From Isoetes taiwanensis (Eukaryota > Streptophyta > Lycopodiopsida > Isoetales > Isoetaceae): a stretch of 64,000 nucleotides of DNA. The notes under the pieces are model-generated. The model saw nothing but the letters and a program-made list of their open reading frames with translations. It was not told the DNA's origin and searched no databases. This document shows, piece by piece, positions 40,614 to 50,155 of this stretch. The stretch is from the NCBI GenBank assembly GCA_021234155.1, contig JAJEKV010000051.1, forward strand, positions 5,460,698 to 5,524,697, written 5' to 3'. The first letter of the stretch is position 1, and each line of letters begins with the position of its first letter. The position numbers were made by a program, and so were the translations under genes.

Positions 40614-41126
40614 ATGCATGAATCATCTAGCAGCATCAATTTGGAGAACGCAACAACTATGTGGAGAGACCACGAAGATCTTACCGCAATAGATGTGTTC
40701 GGCGAGGCGGCTCAAAGGAAGAGTACGGGAGCCACGGGGCCGCACAGGGGTAAATCACTCAGGTACTATCTTCCGGCCCTTAGCCAAGGACAGATGATAG
40801 TCTTCCACAAGGAGTTCAGCCCAAGGGGTGAAGAATCCGTGGCGCTCCTCATAGCACTCTCAGGCTTTGGACACCACGCCAGGATAGATTTCGGGATGGA
40901 CCATGTGATTCTCTTCAAAAGATCTGTAGCCCTTCATGCCCTCGACTTCGCAAGGGGCCACCTCAGGGATGCGCACTTGTCAGTAGTGGCGGCAACTGCA
41001 CCAGAACTCCCAGCACCACAGGTGGCAAGAGCATTGGAGGGAGGATCGGCGGCCAGAATCCTGCAGAACATGGGCAAGGGCACAGGATTCAAGAAAATCA
41101 AGAACTTCTTCAAGCGACATCGTTGA
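40614..41126 (+). CDS. Chromovirus accessory ORF 3, function unknown
   Basis: 170 codons, starting MHESSSSINLENATTMWRDH. The central part (SLRYYLPALSQGQMIVFHKE, ESVALLIALSGFGHHARIDF) looks folded, and the C-terminus is basic (GTGFKKIKNFFKRHR), suggesting nucleic-acid binding or nuclear targeting (inference). Upstream, 40439-40612 is open in another frame (MTLLCGETMSDIQRIN, then EEFQKSKAKLYKPKRPK), so the original ORF may have been longer and has since shifted. No family is recognised. Confidence 0.5.
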   Translation: MHESSSSINLENATTMWRDHEDLTAIDVFGEAAQRKSTGATGPHRGKSLRYYLPALSQGQMIVFHKEFSPRGEESVALLIALSGFGHHARIDFGMDHVILFKRSVALHALDFARGHLRDAHLSVVAATAPELPAPQVARALEGGSAARILQNMGKGTGFKKIKNFFKRHR

Positions 41127-41453
41127 TGGAAGACTTGTTTTGTTAATTAATTAAAGTGTATTGTAACTCTCCTTTCGCTATTATCATGTAATTCATGAAA
41201 TGTACTTCTAAATACTAATTAATGTCTTACCATGATCTTGACTTGTAAGTGGAGTTTTCATATGATTTCTTTTGTACCTAACAAACAATTTAATTGTAAG
41301 CAAAAAATCAATCTTGTGTAACTTAATAACAAGCATTGATGATTAATCCTTGCAGCAAGGAACACAGGCTCAGGTTCCCAAGGTCAAGGCCGACACCACC
41401 AGTGGGTACCCAGAAACCTATTTGGACGTGATCAAGATGACAACAACGACGAT
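41127..41453 (+). other. Chromovirus spacer before gag
   Basis: AT-rich, no ORF of note, with TAATTAATTAA-like stretches. Confidence 0.4.
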
Positions 41454-42594
41454 ATGACGCCGGAAGCAATCAACGCAAGGCTCGTCCAGATGAGGAACCA
41501 GATGCATCAGCTGATCCACTGGGCCACCCCATTGATGAATGCCCAAGAATATGCACCTGCTCCACCACCACCTCCACCGCTACCTCAGCAAGGCATCGAG
41601 GAAGGTCCACAGCAGGAGGGGCAGGACAATCAAGGGAATGTCAGAGACAGGAAGAGGAAAAGGAGAAACAGAAGGAGTCCAACACCACCTAGCTCCAGCT
41701 CATCGCACACACCCCGCATCATGGCAGGTTCTAGCTCAGAAAGTGAGTCCGACACTCCACAGGTAAGAGCCAGGGCAAGGAAGGAAGATGATTATCAAAA
41801 GAAAGTTGACAGTGCTATGAGCAATGTGTGGAAGACTAGGAAGTTGGGTCAGTTCTCAGGGAAGGACAGGTCATGTATGGAGGCGTAAGCACGGCTTGAC
41901 GAGATGGAAGAGTTCGGCAACTCTTATGGCATGAAGGATAAGGACATAGGGAAGGTTGCTACAAAGAAATTTGATAGGGGCAGCTAGAATCTGGTGGAAA
42001 GGCTATGCGAAGTCCAACAAGCTCAAAAGGAACAGTTGCAGATTCAAGACCTTCAGCAAGGCTTTTCGCAGACATTATGTGCCTAGGTCACATACTAGCA
42101 GGCAGATCCAGCAGTTCTATAGATTGAACCAGGGTACATTGTCGGGCCACAAAGTATACAGAGGAATTTATGCTACTTAGACTCCATGTTCCCGAGGTCG
42201 AAAGGCAAGCAAATAAACTTACATTGAGGGATTGAACAAAGAATATCAAAAGGCTAGTCCGAGCAATCAACCCCAAGTCAAGGCGTAGTTTGAGGATAAA
42301 GCCATAAGTTTGAAGAAGCTCCAAAGAACGCCGTGAGAGACAATCGGCCTTCAAAGGAAAGTCAACCCGGGCAAGCATCAAGGGCAAGAACAGAGTAAGC
42401 AATCAAAAACTACGCCATCGAGGCCAAAGAAGATGAAAGAGCTCGTGGTAAGAACTTTGGGGACCGTAAGTCGCAGAATGCATCAGTGGGGCAGATGCTA
42501 AAGCCGATTCTAGACACCGACGAAAGAGAAGAGACAGGAATGTATTGAGAAGAAGCTTTGTTCAGTGCTTCCACCGTAGGCAATCAACACATGA
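41454..42594 (+). pseudogene. Chromovirus gag, frameshifted
   Basis: The N-terminus (MTPEAINARLVQMRNQMHQL) has a Pro run and an Arg-rich stretch (DRKRKRRNRRSP). A stop occurs at 41886-41888. Retrotransposon gag landmarks then appear in another frame: AARIWWKGYAKSNK, FSKAFRRHYVPRS, QFYRLNQGTLSG. Near 42560 a degenerate zinc knuckle survives ([14 protein letters not shown]). Gag would form the virus-like particle that holds element RNA. At least three frame changes prevent a full product. Confidence 0.8.
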
Positions 42595-43872
42595 TTGCCC
42601 ATTCGCCATGCAAAGCGACTTGGCGAGCTTATGGATTGGGGTTCACCAACAGAAGAAGATAAAGACGACGACCAGCATGAGGCCCAGGACTTCATAGATG
42701 GTGAGTGCCACATATGTGCAAACATTGAGTCTGATGACATTGAAAATCAGTCAACAGTCATTGCGGCTGAGGGGATCATAGATAGCAGTCCATATCTAGT
42801 ATTGATAGATACAGGTAGCTCTCATAACTTTGCCTCTCCTAGGCTGGCTGCCCTAATGAAGAACAAGGTATTGAAGTCTAAGCCAAGGCCAGTTGCTATG
42901 GCAAACGGCGCCATTCGGCATACTAAGGGGAGGAGGATCACATTCGACATAGACCTTAGTGGAAGTAAATGGCCGATGGGGGCAGAGGTTATGGAGATTG
43001 GAAGGTATGACTTTATAGTAGGAATGGAGTTCCTAAAGCCAGCGAAAGCCATGGTCGACTGCGACCGCAATGAAGTCGCCATGACAGCACCGGACGGCAC
43101 CAAATTCATAGTGAGAGGTAAGAAGACAACTTCTTCTATGCAGTGTATTTCTTTGAAGCAACTAAGGAAAAGTATAGAAAGAAATAAGGTGGATTACATC
43201 TTGAGATTGGAGGCAATTGAGCCCAATAAGCAGGATGGAAACGATCAAAAGGGAAAGCAATTGCCCAAGCCAGTAGCAAGGCTTATTTCTGAATTCAAGG
43301 ATGTATTTCCGGATGAAATCCGGCAGCTACCACCTTATAGGGGTGTGGAGTGTGAGATCACATTAGCTCCAGATGCTAAGCCTACAAGCAAGGCACCATA
43401 CAGGATGAGCACCCCGGAATTGATTGAGCTCAAGAAGCAGCTTCAGGAATTGCTTGAGCTTGGGTTCATTCGAGCAAGTGTGTCTCCTTTTGGAGCACCC
43501 ATACTCTTCGTGAAGAAGAAAGATGGCAGTCTAAGAATGTGCATAGACTATCGCCAGCTCAATAAGCAGACGATAAAGAACAAGTATGCATTGCCAAGGG
43601 CAGATGATTTAATGGACCAGCTCCAAGGAGCAAAGGTATTCTCTAAGATTGATTTGAGGTCAGGGTACCACCAAATAAGAATAAAAGAAGAGGATATCCA
43701 TAAGACCGCATTCAGAACGCGGTATGGTCACTTTGAGTTGACAGTAATGCCCTTTGGATTGTCGAATGCTCCAAAGAACTTTTATCGCCTCATGAACGAC
43801 GTCTTCGGGGATTTTCTAGACGAGTTTGTCATTGTCTTCTTCGACGACATTCTAGTCTACAAAGTCCATTGA
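42595..43872 (+). pseudogene. Chromovirus protease and reverse transcriptase
   Basis: One long frame (425 codons) covers the aspartic protease ([11 protein letters not shown], then IVGMEFLK) and [73 protein letters not shown], and the active site FFDDILVY. The frame breaks right after the active site (43865-43872) and resumes in the next segment. Catalytic aspartates of both domains are intact. Confidence 0.92.
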
Positions 43873-43879
43873 AGATCAT

Positions 43880-44597
43880 AGTCAAAGATTTGAGAAGGGT
43901 GTTAGAAAAGTTGAGGCTGCATCGTTTGTATAGAAAGCTCTCCAAATGCCACTTTGCTACTTTGAAGAGAGGGAGTACTTGGGCCATGTCATATCGGCGG
44001 AAGGAATCTCCACCGACCCCGCAAAGATCGAAAAAGTAGTAGATTGGCCAGCTCCAAAGAATGTGGCGGAAGTAAGAAGCTTTCTAGGTCTGGCAGGTTA
44101 TTACAGAAAGTTCGTGAAGGACTTCGCTAAGTGGGCGTCCCCCTTGACGGACCTCACTAAGAGTGTTAAGGTGAAAGATTGGAGAACACATTGGTTAGAA
44201 AATGTTCAAGCTTCATTTGAAAAAGCTTAAGGAGGCCTTAACAACAACACCGGTGCTAGTTCTCGCCAGATCCGACAAGGACAAGATAGTAGCAACAGAT
44301 GCAAGTAAGATAGCAAATGTGGGAGTCCTTATGCAAGAAGGAAGAGTGATAGCTTATGATTCCAAGAAGTTGAACGACACCGAGCAGCGCTATCCAACCC
44401 ATGATCAGGAACTTCTAGCTATTGTCAGGGCTCTTCGTATTTGGAGGCATTATTTGCTTGGGAGGAAGTTTCGCTTAGATAATCTTGATCACCGAGCCTC
44501 CAATACATCTTTACCCAACCACTCCCCGAATCTAAGGCAAAGGAGGTGGATGGAATTCCTAGAAGAGTATGACTTTGAGATTGCTTATAAGCCGTAA
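43880..44597 (+). pseudogene. Chromovirus RT connection and RNase H
   Basis: Sequence resumes with [20 protein letters not shown] and [20 protein letters not shown]. After another frame change near 44205, RNase H follows: LVLARSDKDKIVATDASKIA, MQEGRVIAYDSKKLNDTEQR, YPTHDQELLAIVRALRIWRH. The D (DAS), E (HDQELLAI) and later RWMEFLEEYDFEIAYKP region are visible. The domain would remove element RNA after minus-strand synthesis. Confidence 0.88.
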
Positions 44598-44655
44598 GTT
44601 GAATGTGGTCACGATGCTCTTTCTAGAAGACCTCTTGAGACCGTAATTCATTGTA

Positions 44656-45700
44656 ATGCTATATCAACTCTTTCGAGTGGGTATGGCAAGAAAAATTGAG
44701 GAGACATTACCATCCGATGGTGATTTCAAGGAGGTATGGGAAAGCCTTTCTAGAGAGGCTATAACAACAGATAAGGAACGAGAAGCCTTCAAGCATTATA
44801 AGAAGGAAGGCAACTTGTTGTATCATAAGCATAAGTTGTGTGTGCCCTAATCATCGGGGGTAAGGAAGCTAATTCTCCATGACACACACAACAGCCCAAT
44901 AGCGGGCATGCAGGGTTTTATGAAGACCTACTTCAAGATTCAAGTAGCTACTTTTGGCCGGAATGAAGAAGCGATAGCAAGATATATTCGCGAGTGTCGG
45001 TTGTGCCAAAGAAACCAAAGCGAGCAGCGGCCAAATTCCAGGTGCCTTGAACCTCTAGCGTGGTCGAATGCGAAGGGGAAGTGGTAAGTATGGATTTTAT
45101 CACATGACTTCGCAAGACTCTTCGAGGCAAAGATGCATTGATGGTCGTAGTAGACAAATTATCTAAGATGGCACATTTTGTGCCTTGTAGAACTACCGAC
45201 ACAGCATTAGATACTGCCAATCTATTTGTGAAGGAGATTTTTAGGCTCCATGGCATGCCTCGGGAGATAATATCGGATAGAGATTCCAAGTTTATGAGTG
45301 CTTTTGGCGGGACCTCTTCAAAGACCATTCGCATCGAAGCTCTCCATGAGCACGGCATATCATCCCAAACAGACGGTCAGACGGAGAGGACGAATCGAAT
45401 CATTGAAGATATGCTTAGAAGCTTTGTGTGGAATAAGCAGTCCAAGTGGGATGAGTACATCCACTTGGTGGAATTCGCCTACAATAGTGCCAAAATGTGA
45501 GTCATCTCGGATGTCTCCTTTCATGGTAAATTACGGGTACGGCAGGGTGCTTAACCCCGGACACTTGGCCAAATCCCGTGTCAAAGGTTGAAGTGTCCCA
45601 GCAGATGCTAGGAGATATGCGCCAGTTGGTGGAAGAAGTAAGGGGTTACCTCCTAGCAAAGAAGAAGTCGGCGTAAGAGTGTAGCCGGCAAGCAAACCGG
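44656..45700 (+). pseudogene. Chromovirus integrase, several breaks
   Basis: Zinc-binding part: LILHDTHNSPIAG and CRLCQRNQ. Core: a first Asp near 45092 (MDFIT followed by a stop), VDKLSKMAHFVPC, IISDRDSKFMS (second Asp), and DGQTERTNRIIEDMLR (Glu). It continues with EYIHLVEFAYNSA. Stops at 44848, 45106 and 45498 split it. It would insert element cDNA into host chromatin. Confidence 0.87.
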
Positions 45701-46146
45701 ACCATAAGAGAGTTCAAAGTAGGCGATAGCGCGTGTGGTTGAAGATCAAGGTCAAGCAAGCTAAGCTTGGATTGAGAGTTGCAAGAAGCTTGCCCCCCTA
45801 GATGGGCTGGTCCGCTCAAGATTTTGGAGAGAGTGGGCTCCCAAGCCTACAAGTTGGATCTCCCCGCCCATCTCAAAGTTCACAAGGTTTTCCACGTAAG
45901 TTTATTAAAAGGCACAATCCTAACCCCGAGGAGGTCTTGGATACTCCAACTTTGTTGGAAATGACGGAAGAGCAAGTGGAAATTGTGCCCGAAGTTACTT
46001 CTTGATAAGTCATTCAAGAAGACTAGAAGGTCTCGAGCCTCCTCCAAGATTTGGTCAAGTGGAAGCACTTGCCCGTGGAAGACGCAACTTGGGTATTGAA
46101 GCAAGATTTGGAGAAGCAATACCCGAGTTTTTATGAAGGAGTTTGA
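45701..46146 (+). pseudogene. Integrase C-terminus with chromodomain-like segment
   Basis: The GPF/Y-like part reads PPRWAGPLKILERVG, then AYKLDLPAHLKVHKVFHVSL. After frame changes, a chromodomain C-terminal half follows: LVKWKHLPVEDATWVL (from about 46051), KQDLEKQYPSFYEG and a stop at 46144-46146. WKxLPxxxATW is the typical aromatic-containing strand and helix of plant chromovirus chromodomains, which read methylated H3. The N-terminal strand is not clear because of frame damage. Confidence 0.75.
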
Positions 46147-46283
46147 TGGGCTAGTCGCCTCCCGACTTGGTCGAATCCCGACTCGCCGTGAGGTTAGCTT
46201 AGTATGCTTCTTAGTTAGTTTCTAGCTCTGCGCATGTATTCTAGTTAGTGGAATACATATGCCGTAATCTTGGAACATGTGGG

Positions 46284-46610
46284 AGATGATGGGATAAGCC
46301 TTTAAAAGGCTCCCTAGGCAACATGCACCAAGAGGTGCGCATGACCACTAGGGTCATGCGAGAGAGAGAGGAAAGGCATGGTGCGCGATGATGGGACATC
46401 GGTCGGATGCTCTCTATGCCACGATGTGGGGGTCGCACACCTGGCCATAGGGGGGTCATGGTGAAGGTCAAAGTGATCATGTGCGATGATGGGATCGTGA
46501 GACGTTCCCTAGCTTAAAACCCTTGGGGCATGATGCACTAGGGGTACTTTCGACCGGTAACCGAAAGTACAAGGTAGCACTTGATCATGGGCGATGATGG
46601 GATCATCTTA
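46284..46610 (+). repeat. Spaced GATGATGGGAT repeats in the chromovirus 3' region
   Basis: GATGATGGGA occurs at 46284, 46387, 46485 and 46593, about 98-108 bp apart. The first three are followed by CC(C)TAGG-like segments. It is a diverged minisatellite in the non-coding region before the PPT. Confidence 0.7.
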
Positions 46611-47015
46611 AATGGTCCTTAAGCTCAAATCCGAAAGGGCCATGATCGAGTGCAAGGTATGGTAAGGGGGGTGGTCCCCTAAAACCACAAACTTATTAAT
46701 TAAACTAACGTAATGTGCTCCATGTGCAGGCAAGTGAGAAGGAGCTTCGAGGTGGGGCGCATTACGAGAAGATGGGGGAACCATAATTTAGATTATGAAC
46801 CCTAATAACTCTTATAATAATGTTTTGAATTATTGTAAGAAATAACCTTGTTAAGGCTATATAATTTTGTATAAGTACAAATATAGCCTAAATTTTGACA
46901 CTTAACTTTAATAGGAAGTTGATTGTTTAAATTAAACTTGTGTGTATGATCTTATGTGTTTTGCAGGATAGATATGCTCGTCACCTTAGCGCAATGCTGA
47001 GGACAGCATCGTCCT

Positions 47016-47028
47016 AAGGGGGGGAGAA
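47016..47028 (+). other. Polypurine tract
   Basis: AAGGGGGGGAGAA directly before the 3' LTR, the expected primer site for plus-strand DNA. Confidence 0.93.
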
Positions 47029-48672
47029 TGTGACGTTCAAAGGGAATATACGCCATAAAGACGTATATTCCTGGACCCGTCACCATACAAGTCTACCTAG
47101 GTAGCCTTGTATGCCTTGGATAAGTGGCAAGGGGTGCACATCTAAGTTAATTGCTTAACTTAGATAACCTTAGGATAAGGCCCATTTCCACATGGCCTTA
47201 TCCTATTGGAGCAACCGCCACACGGCCTCATCCTAGTGGTGCCACGTGGCATCCCACGTGGACCCACACCTATATGAGCTCTAACCCTAACCCTAGACCC
47301 TTTTCCCTGACCTAGCACCTGAGCTCTCATCCACGTGCCCGAAACCCCGCTTTAAAGCACCGCTCGTCATAGTCTAGCCTCGAGCAAAATTCCCACGGAG
47401 GGTGTGTATGATCGTAGAGGGAGCAAGCCTTCGAACCACGTCTAGGAGCATGGAGACGCCAGGGATGGGAGGAAGCGCTCGAGGAGGTAGGTTGAGTAGA
47501 GTTCATGTTAGTTCATCCGAAGTTAGCACTCCGTGATGGGTTAGTGATTCGTGTCTAGAGTAGAGCCACCCTAGATCCTTTGTTGAACATCTTGAACCCT
47601 AATCAAGGAACCCTAACTGATAGTTAGATATGTATGATTAAGTTAAGATGTTCATATGATATTGTTCTTGATGATTATGTGATTATGGTTGATCATGTTG
47701 TTCCTCTTGTGTTGGGATCTGGGGTAGAGACCTAGGGCCATATGTAGTATGCTCCTAGTGTAGATCCCTTAGTTCCTATTAGTTCGACTTTGTGCATAGG
47801 AACCCACCGGGCTATGGAAGCTATGATGTGACTCAAAGACCACACAACGGGGCTAGAGGCAAGATGGAGGGTGGATCCCCGCCGAGTGGGGGCTTCGGGG
47901 GATCCCACAAGTGGGCTAGGCTTATGGTCGGTCACTTCGGTGTGGGCGAGCATGGGTCCCACACCTCCCAGGGCAATGGTGTCATGCCTCTCAAGAGTTG
48001 CAAGTGTCGGCTTGGCTCTTGTTTTGGGGGTTCACGCTCAGTGCGAATCGTGTGTGCCGCCCGCGATTCTCTAGCCAGCCTGGAGCCTCTAGACCCCGGA
48101 AGGGGAGATGCAACCCTTCCTACCTCGTCCGGACCCGGGGAGATGCAACCCGAGTAGTCCCGATGGGTGATGCCATGGGATTGCGTGATCCCGAAGGTTA
48201 GAGTCATGCCACGCCTTGATCTAGCCCATCCGCAGTATGCATGCACAGGGGGCGGGATGGAGTGGTCAACCCTAGCCATTGTCTTATGCCAGCCCCGCCA
48301 TTGTTATGATTCTGGTCGCTCTATCTTGAGGCCTATCCAAAGGCCGACTTCCTTTTCGTGGCTCCGAGCCACGGGTAGGAGCTCTCATGTTTTATGGCAT
48401 ATGATTATGTTCTTTGCATCTATGGATATGCGATTGAGCTACCCCTCGAGGTAGCATATTGTATTGTATTGCTAGTTCTGACGTGTTATGCTTCCGCTGT
48501 GATAGAAGCCCATAGGGGAAGGGCGCGCAAGACACCTTCGTGTCCCCTTCCCGCACTGCGGAGGATTCCAGAGTGCGGGATAGACGGAGGGCCTGTGCGG
48601 TTGATGAGCCGGACGGGGGATTTCCTGCCGAGTGTACGGCCGGGCGCCGTATGTTTAGCAGGGAGCGTCACA
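47029..48672 (+). repeat. Chromovirus 3' LTR
   Basis: TGTGACGTTC...CGTCACA, followed by the ATGTA target duplicate. It is one base longer than the 5' LTR overall but with many compensating short indels. Confidence 0.95.
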
Positions 48673-48749
48673 ATGTACATTTAGTGACTTCGTAAATATG
48701 TGATGTTTGTTGATCTGATGCCTTTCCTCAGAGTAGTTTTCTTGTTGCA

Positions 48750-48910
48750 GATTTGTGGCCATGGTTACTAACACTTGTGGACTTTCAGCGGGCCTCGGCC
48801 CCCAAGCATAAGGGCAACCCCCTCTTCTGGGATCTCCCTTATGTCTGGCTAAGCATTGGCATTGCCCTGGGGTTCAATTCCCTGATAGCCTCCCTTTGTG
48901 GTCTTACAGG
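48750..48910 (+). pseudogene. Downstream exon of the unidentified interrupted gene
   Basis: After TTGTTGCAG, a block reads DLWPWLLTLVDFQRASAPKH and PLFWDLPYVWLSIGIALGFN, ending at a LTG/GTATTG donor-like site. It has acceptor and donor signals and a hydrophobic, membrane-like stretch. It probably continues the gene whose earlier exons lie at 35.1-35.4 kb, but the link is by position only. Confidence 0.4.
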
Positions 48911-49345
48911 TATTGTTCTTCGTCATGGCAAGCACTATGTATAGGGATCATCGAATGCATGCCACTGACTGTTGCAACTTGGAGTGGCAGTCAATGGCAC
49001 ATGTTCGATCTTCCCTATGCATGGAATTACTGTAACTATGAGGAGGCCTGACATTATCTTCAGATAAGATAGTTGGAGACGTCCTCTTCATGCTGTTCCA
49101 AATAAGCCCTAGGCATTGGATTGGAACTGGGGTTCGATTCCCCAGGCTCGTGTCATGTTGGAATCCTGTTGCTATGTTTGAGTTGTGCAGTACTGGATTG
49201 TATTAGTATGACACTATACTGTACAGATGCTAGTATACTATCTTAATCCATGGTATGTGGTCTTCAAGCGCCCCCTTTAAAATCAGATCAACAGGGGCCA
49301 GTTTGACTTCAGAAAGACTTCAGATGGGCGAACAGGATGTTATAT
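48911..49345. other. Non-coding stretch
   Basis: No gene seen. GGATCATCGAATGCATGCCA and later segments have no counterpart elsewhere in the window. Confidence 0.35.
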
Positions 49346-49440
49346 GGAAGGGCAACAACGAATGAATTCCAGACAGGCAGGGGCAGCTGGCTACTGCCAT
49401 CAGTCCTGCCTGTCTGGAATTCATGAGCTGTTGCCCTTCC
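49346..49440 (+). ncRNA. Candidate small-RNA hairpin (or MITE foldback)
   Basis: Arms 49346-49380 and 49406-49440 are 35 nt each and pair at 31 positions, with one internal 4-nt mismatch block (ACGA against GAGC) twelve bases in from the open end. A 25-nt loop can itself pair GGCAG with CTGCC. The shape resembles a plant MIRNA foldback or a young inverted duplication. No expression evidence exists here. Confidence 0.45.
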
Positions 49441-50155
49441 ACGACGTCAAGGAAAGGTATGGCAGAGACAATTTGGTGCAAATGCAGATTATTAGCAGGT
49501 ATGGCAAGAATAAAGTTATTTTTCTTTTTTTTTTTTTTATGTTTTATCTAATGATCTTAAGATTTGAGGCTGATCCGGTTCTAGGGCGTCCACGAAGCCG
49601 AAGATAGGACTGATCCGGTGCTATGGCTTCCAGGATTCGGTGAGGCTTCAGAAATCTTCAGCAAAGCTTCAACAAACATTTAGAAAACTTCGGCTATGGC
49701 TGCTCCGTTGGCTATGGCAATAATCAGAAAATACTCAGCAAATATTCCGTTGGTCAACAACGAACTGGCTGCAGGAGGTCATGCCAGAATGGAGCAACCA
49801 CTTTACATTCTTGGATAGAATGGTTGCCACATGGCAGTCTGCCATTGGCTCTCAAACAAGAATCAACACGAACTTTCCTTGACGTGTGGAGAGGGAATAT
49901 TCTATGAATTGTGCCACCATAAAAATAATTCACGCTTTGGCTATAATACACGCTTTGGCTTAAATTTGAAGTGAAGAGAAGAATAAGTTTTTAGGGCATC
50001 ACCAAAGAGCACTCCTTGTCACTAGGGGGCGCATGTAGCCCACATTTTATGAGGTCTACGTGGCATCCATCATCCACGACCGTATTATGTATTCCTCATG
50101 GGAGGGTTTTAAAAAGATACGTATAACAGTGGATCTCCTAGTTCGCTGATTTTTG
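49441..50155. other. Upstream region of the kinase gene
   Basis: AT-rich, with two near-identical TTCACGCTTTGGCT / ACACGCTTTGGCT units at about 49930-49960. No clear TATA box or start site can be assigned. Confidence 0.35.

Larger units (their letters stand above)
35522..48672 (+). mobile_element. Ty3/gypsy chromovirus carrying a histone H3 ORF
   Basis: A 13.15-kb element has two LTRs (1643 and 1644 bp; TGTGACG...CGTCACA), a 5-bp target duplication ATGTA on both sides (35517-35521, 48673-48677), a PBS and a PPT. Internal order: histone-H3-like ORF, two unidentified ORFs, gag, aspartic protease, RT, RNase H, integrase, chromodomain-like end. Pol order with RT before integrase marks Ty3/gypsy, and the chromodomain marks a chromovirus. 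It sits in what looks like an intron of the unidentified gene (exons near 35.4 and 48.75 kb). Pol and gag are broken by several stops and frameshifts, so this copy is unlikely to be autonomous. Extra ORFs 5' of gag are unusual for the group. Confidence 0.93.
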
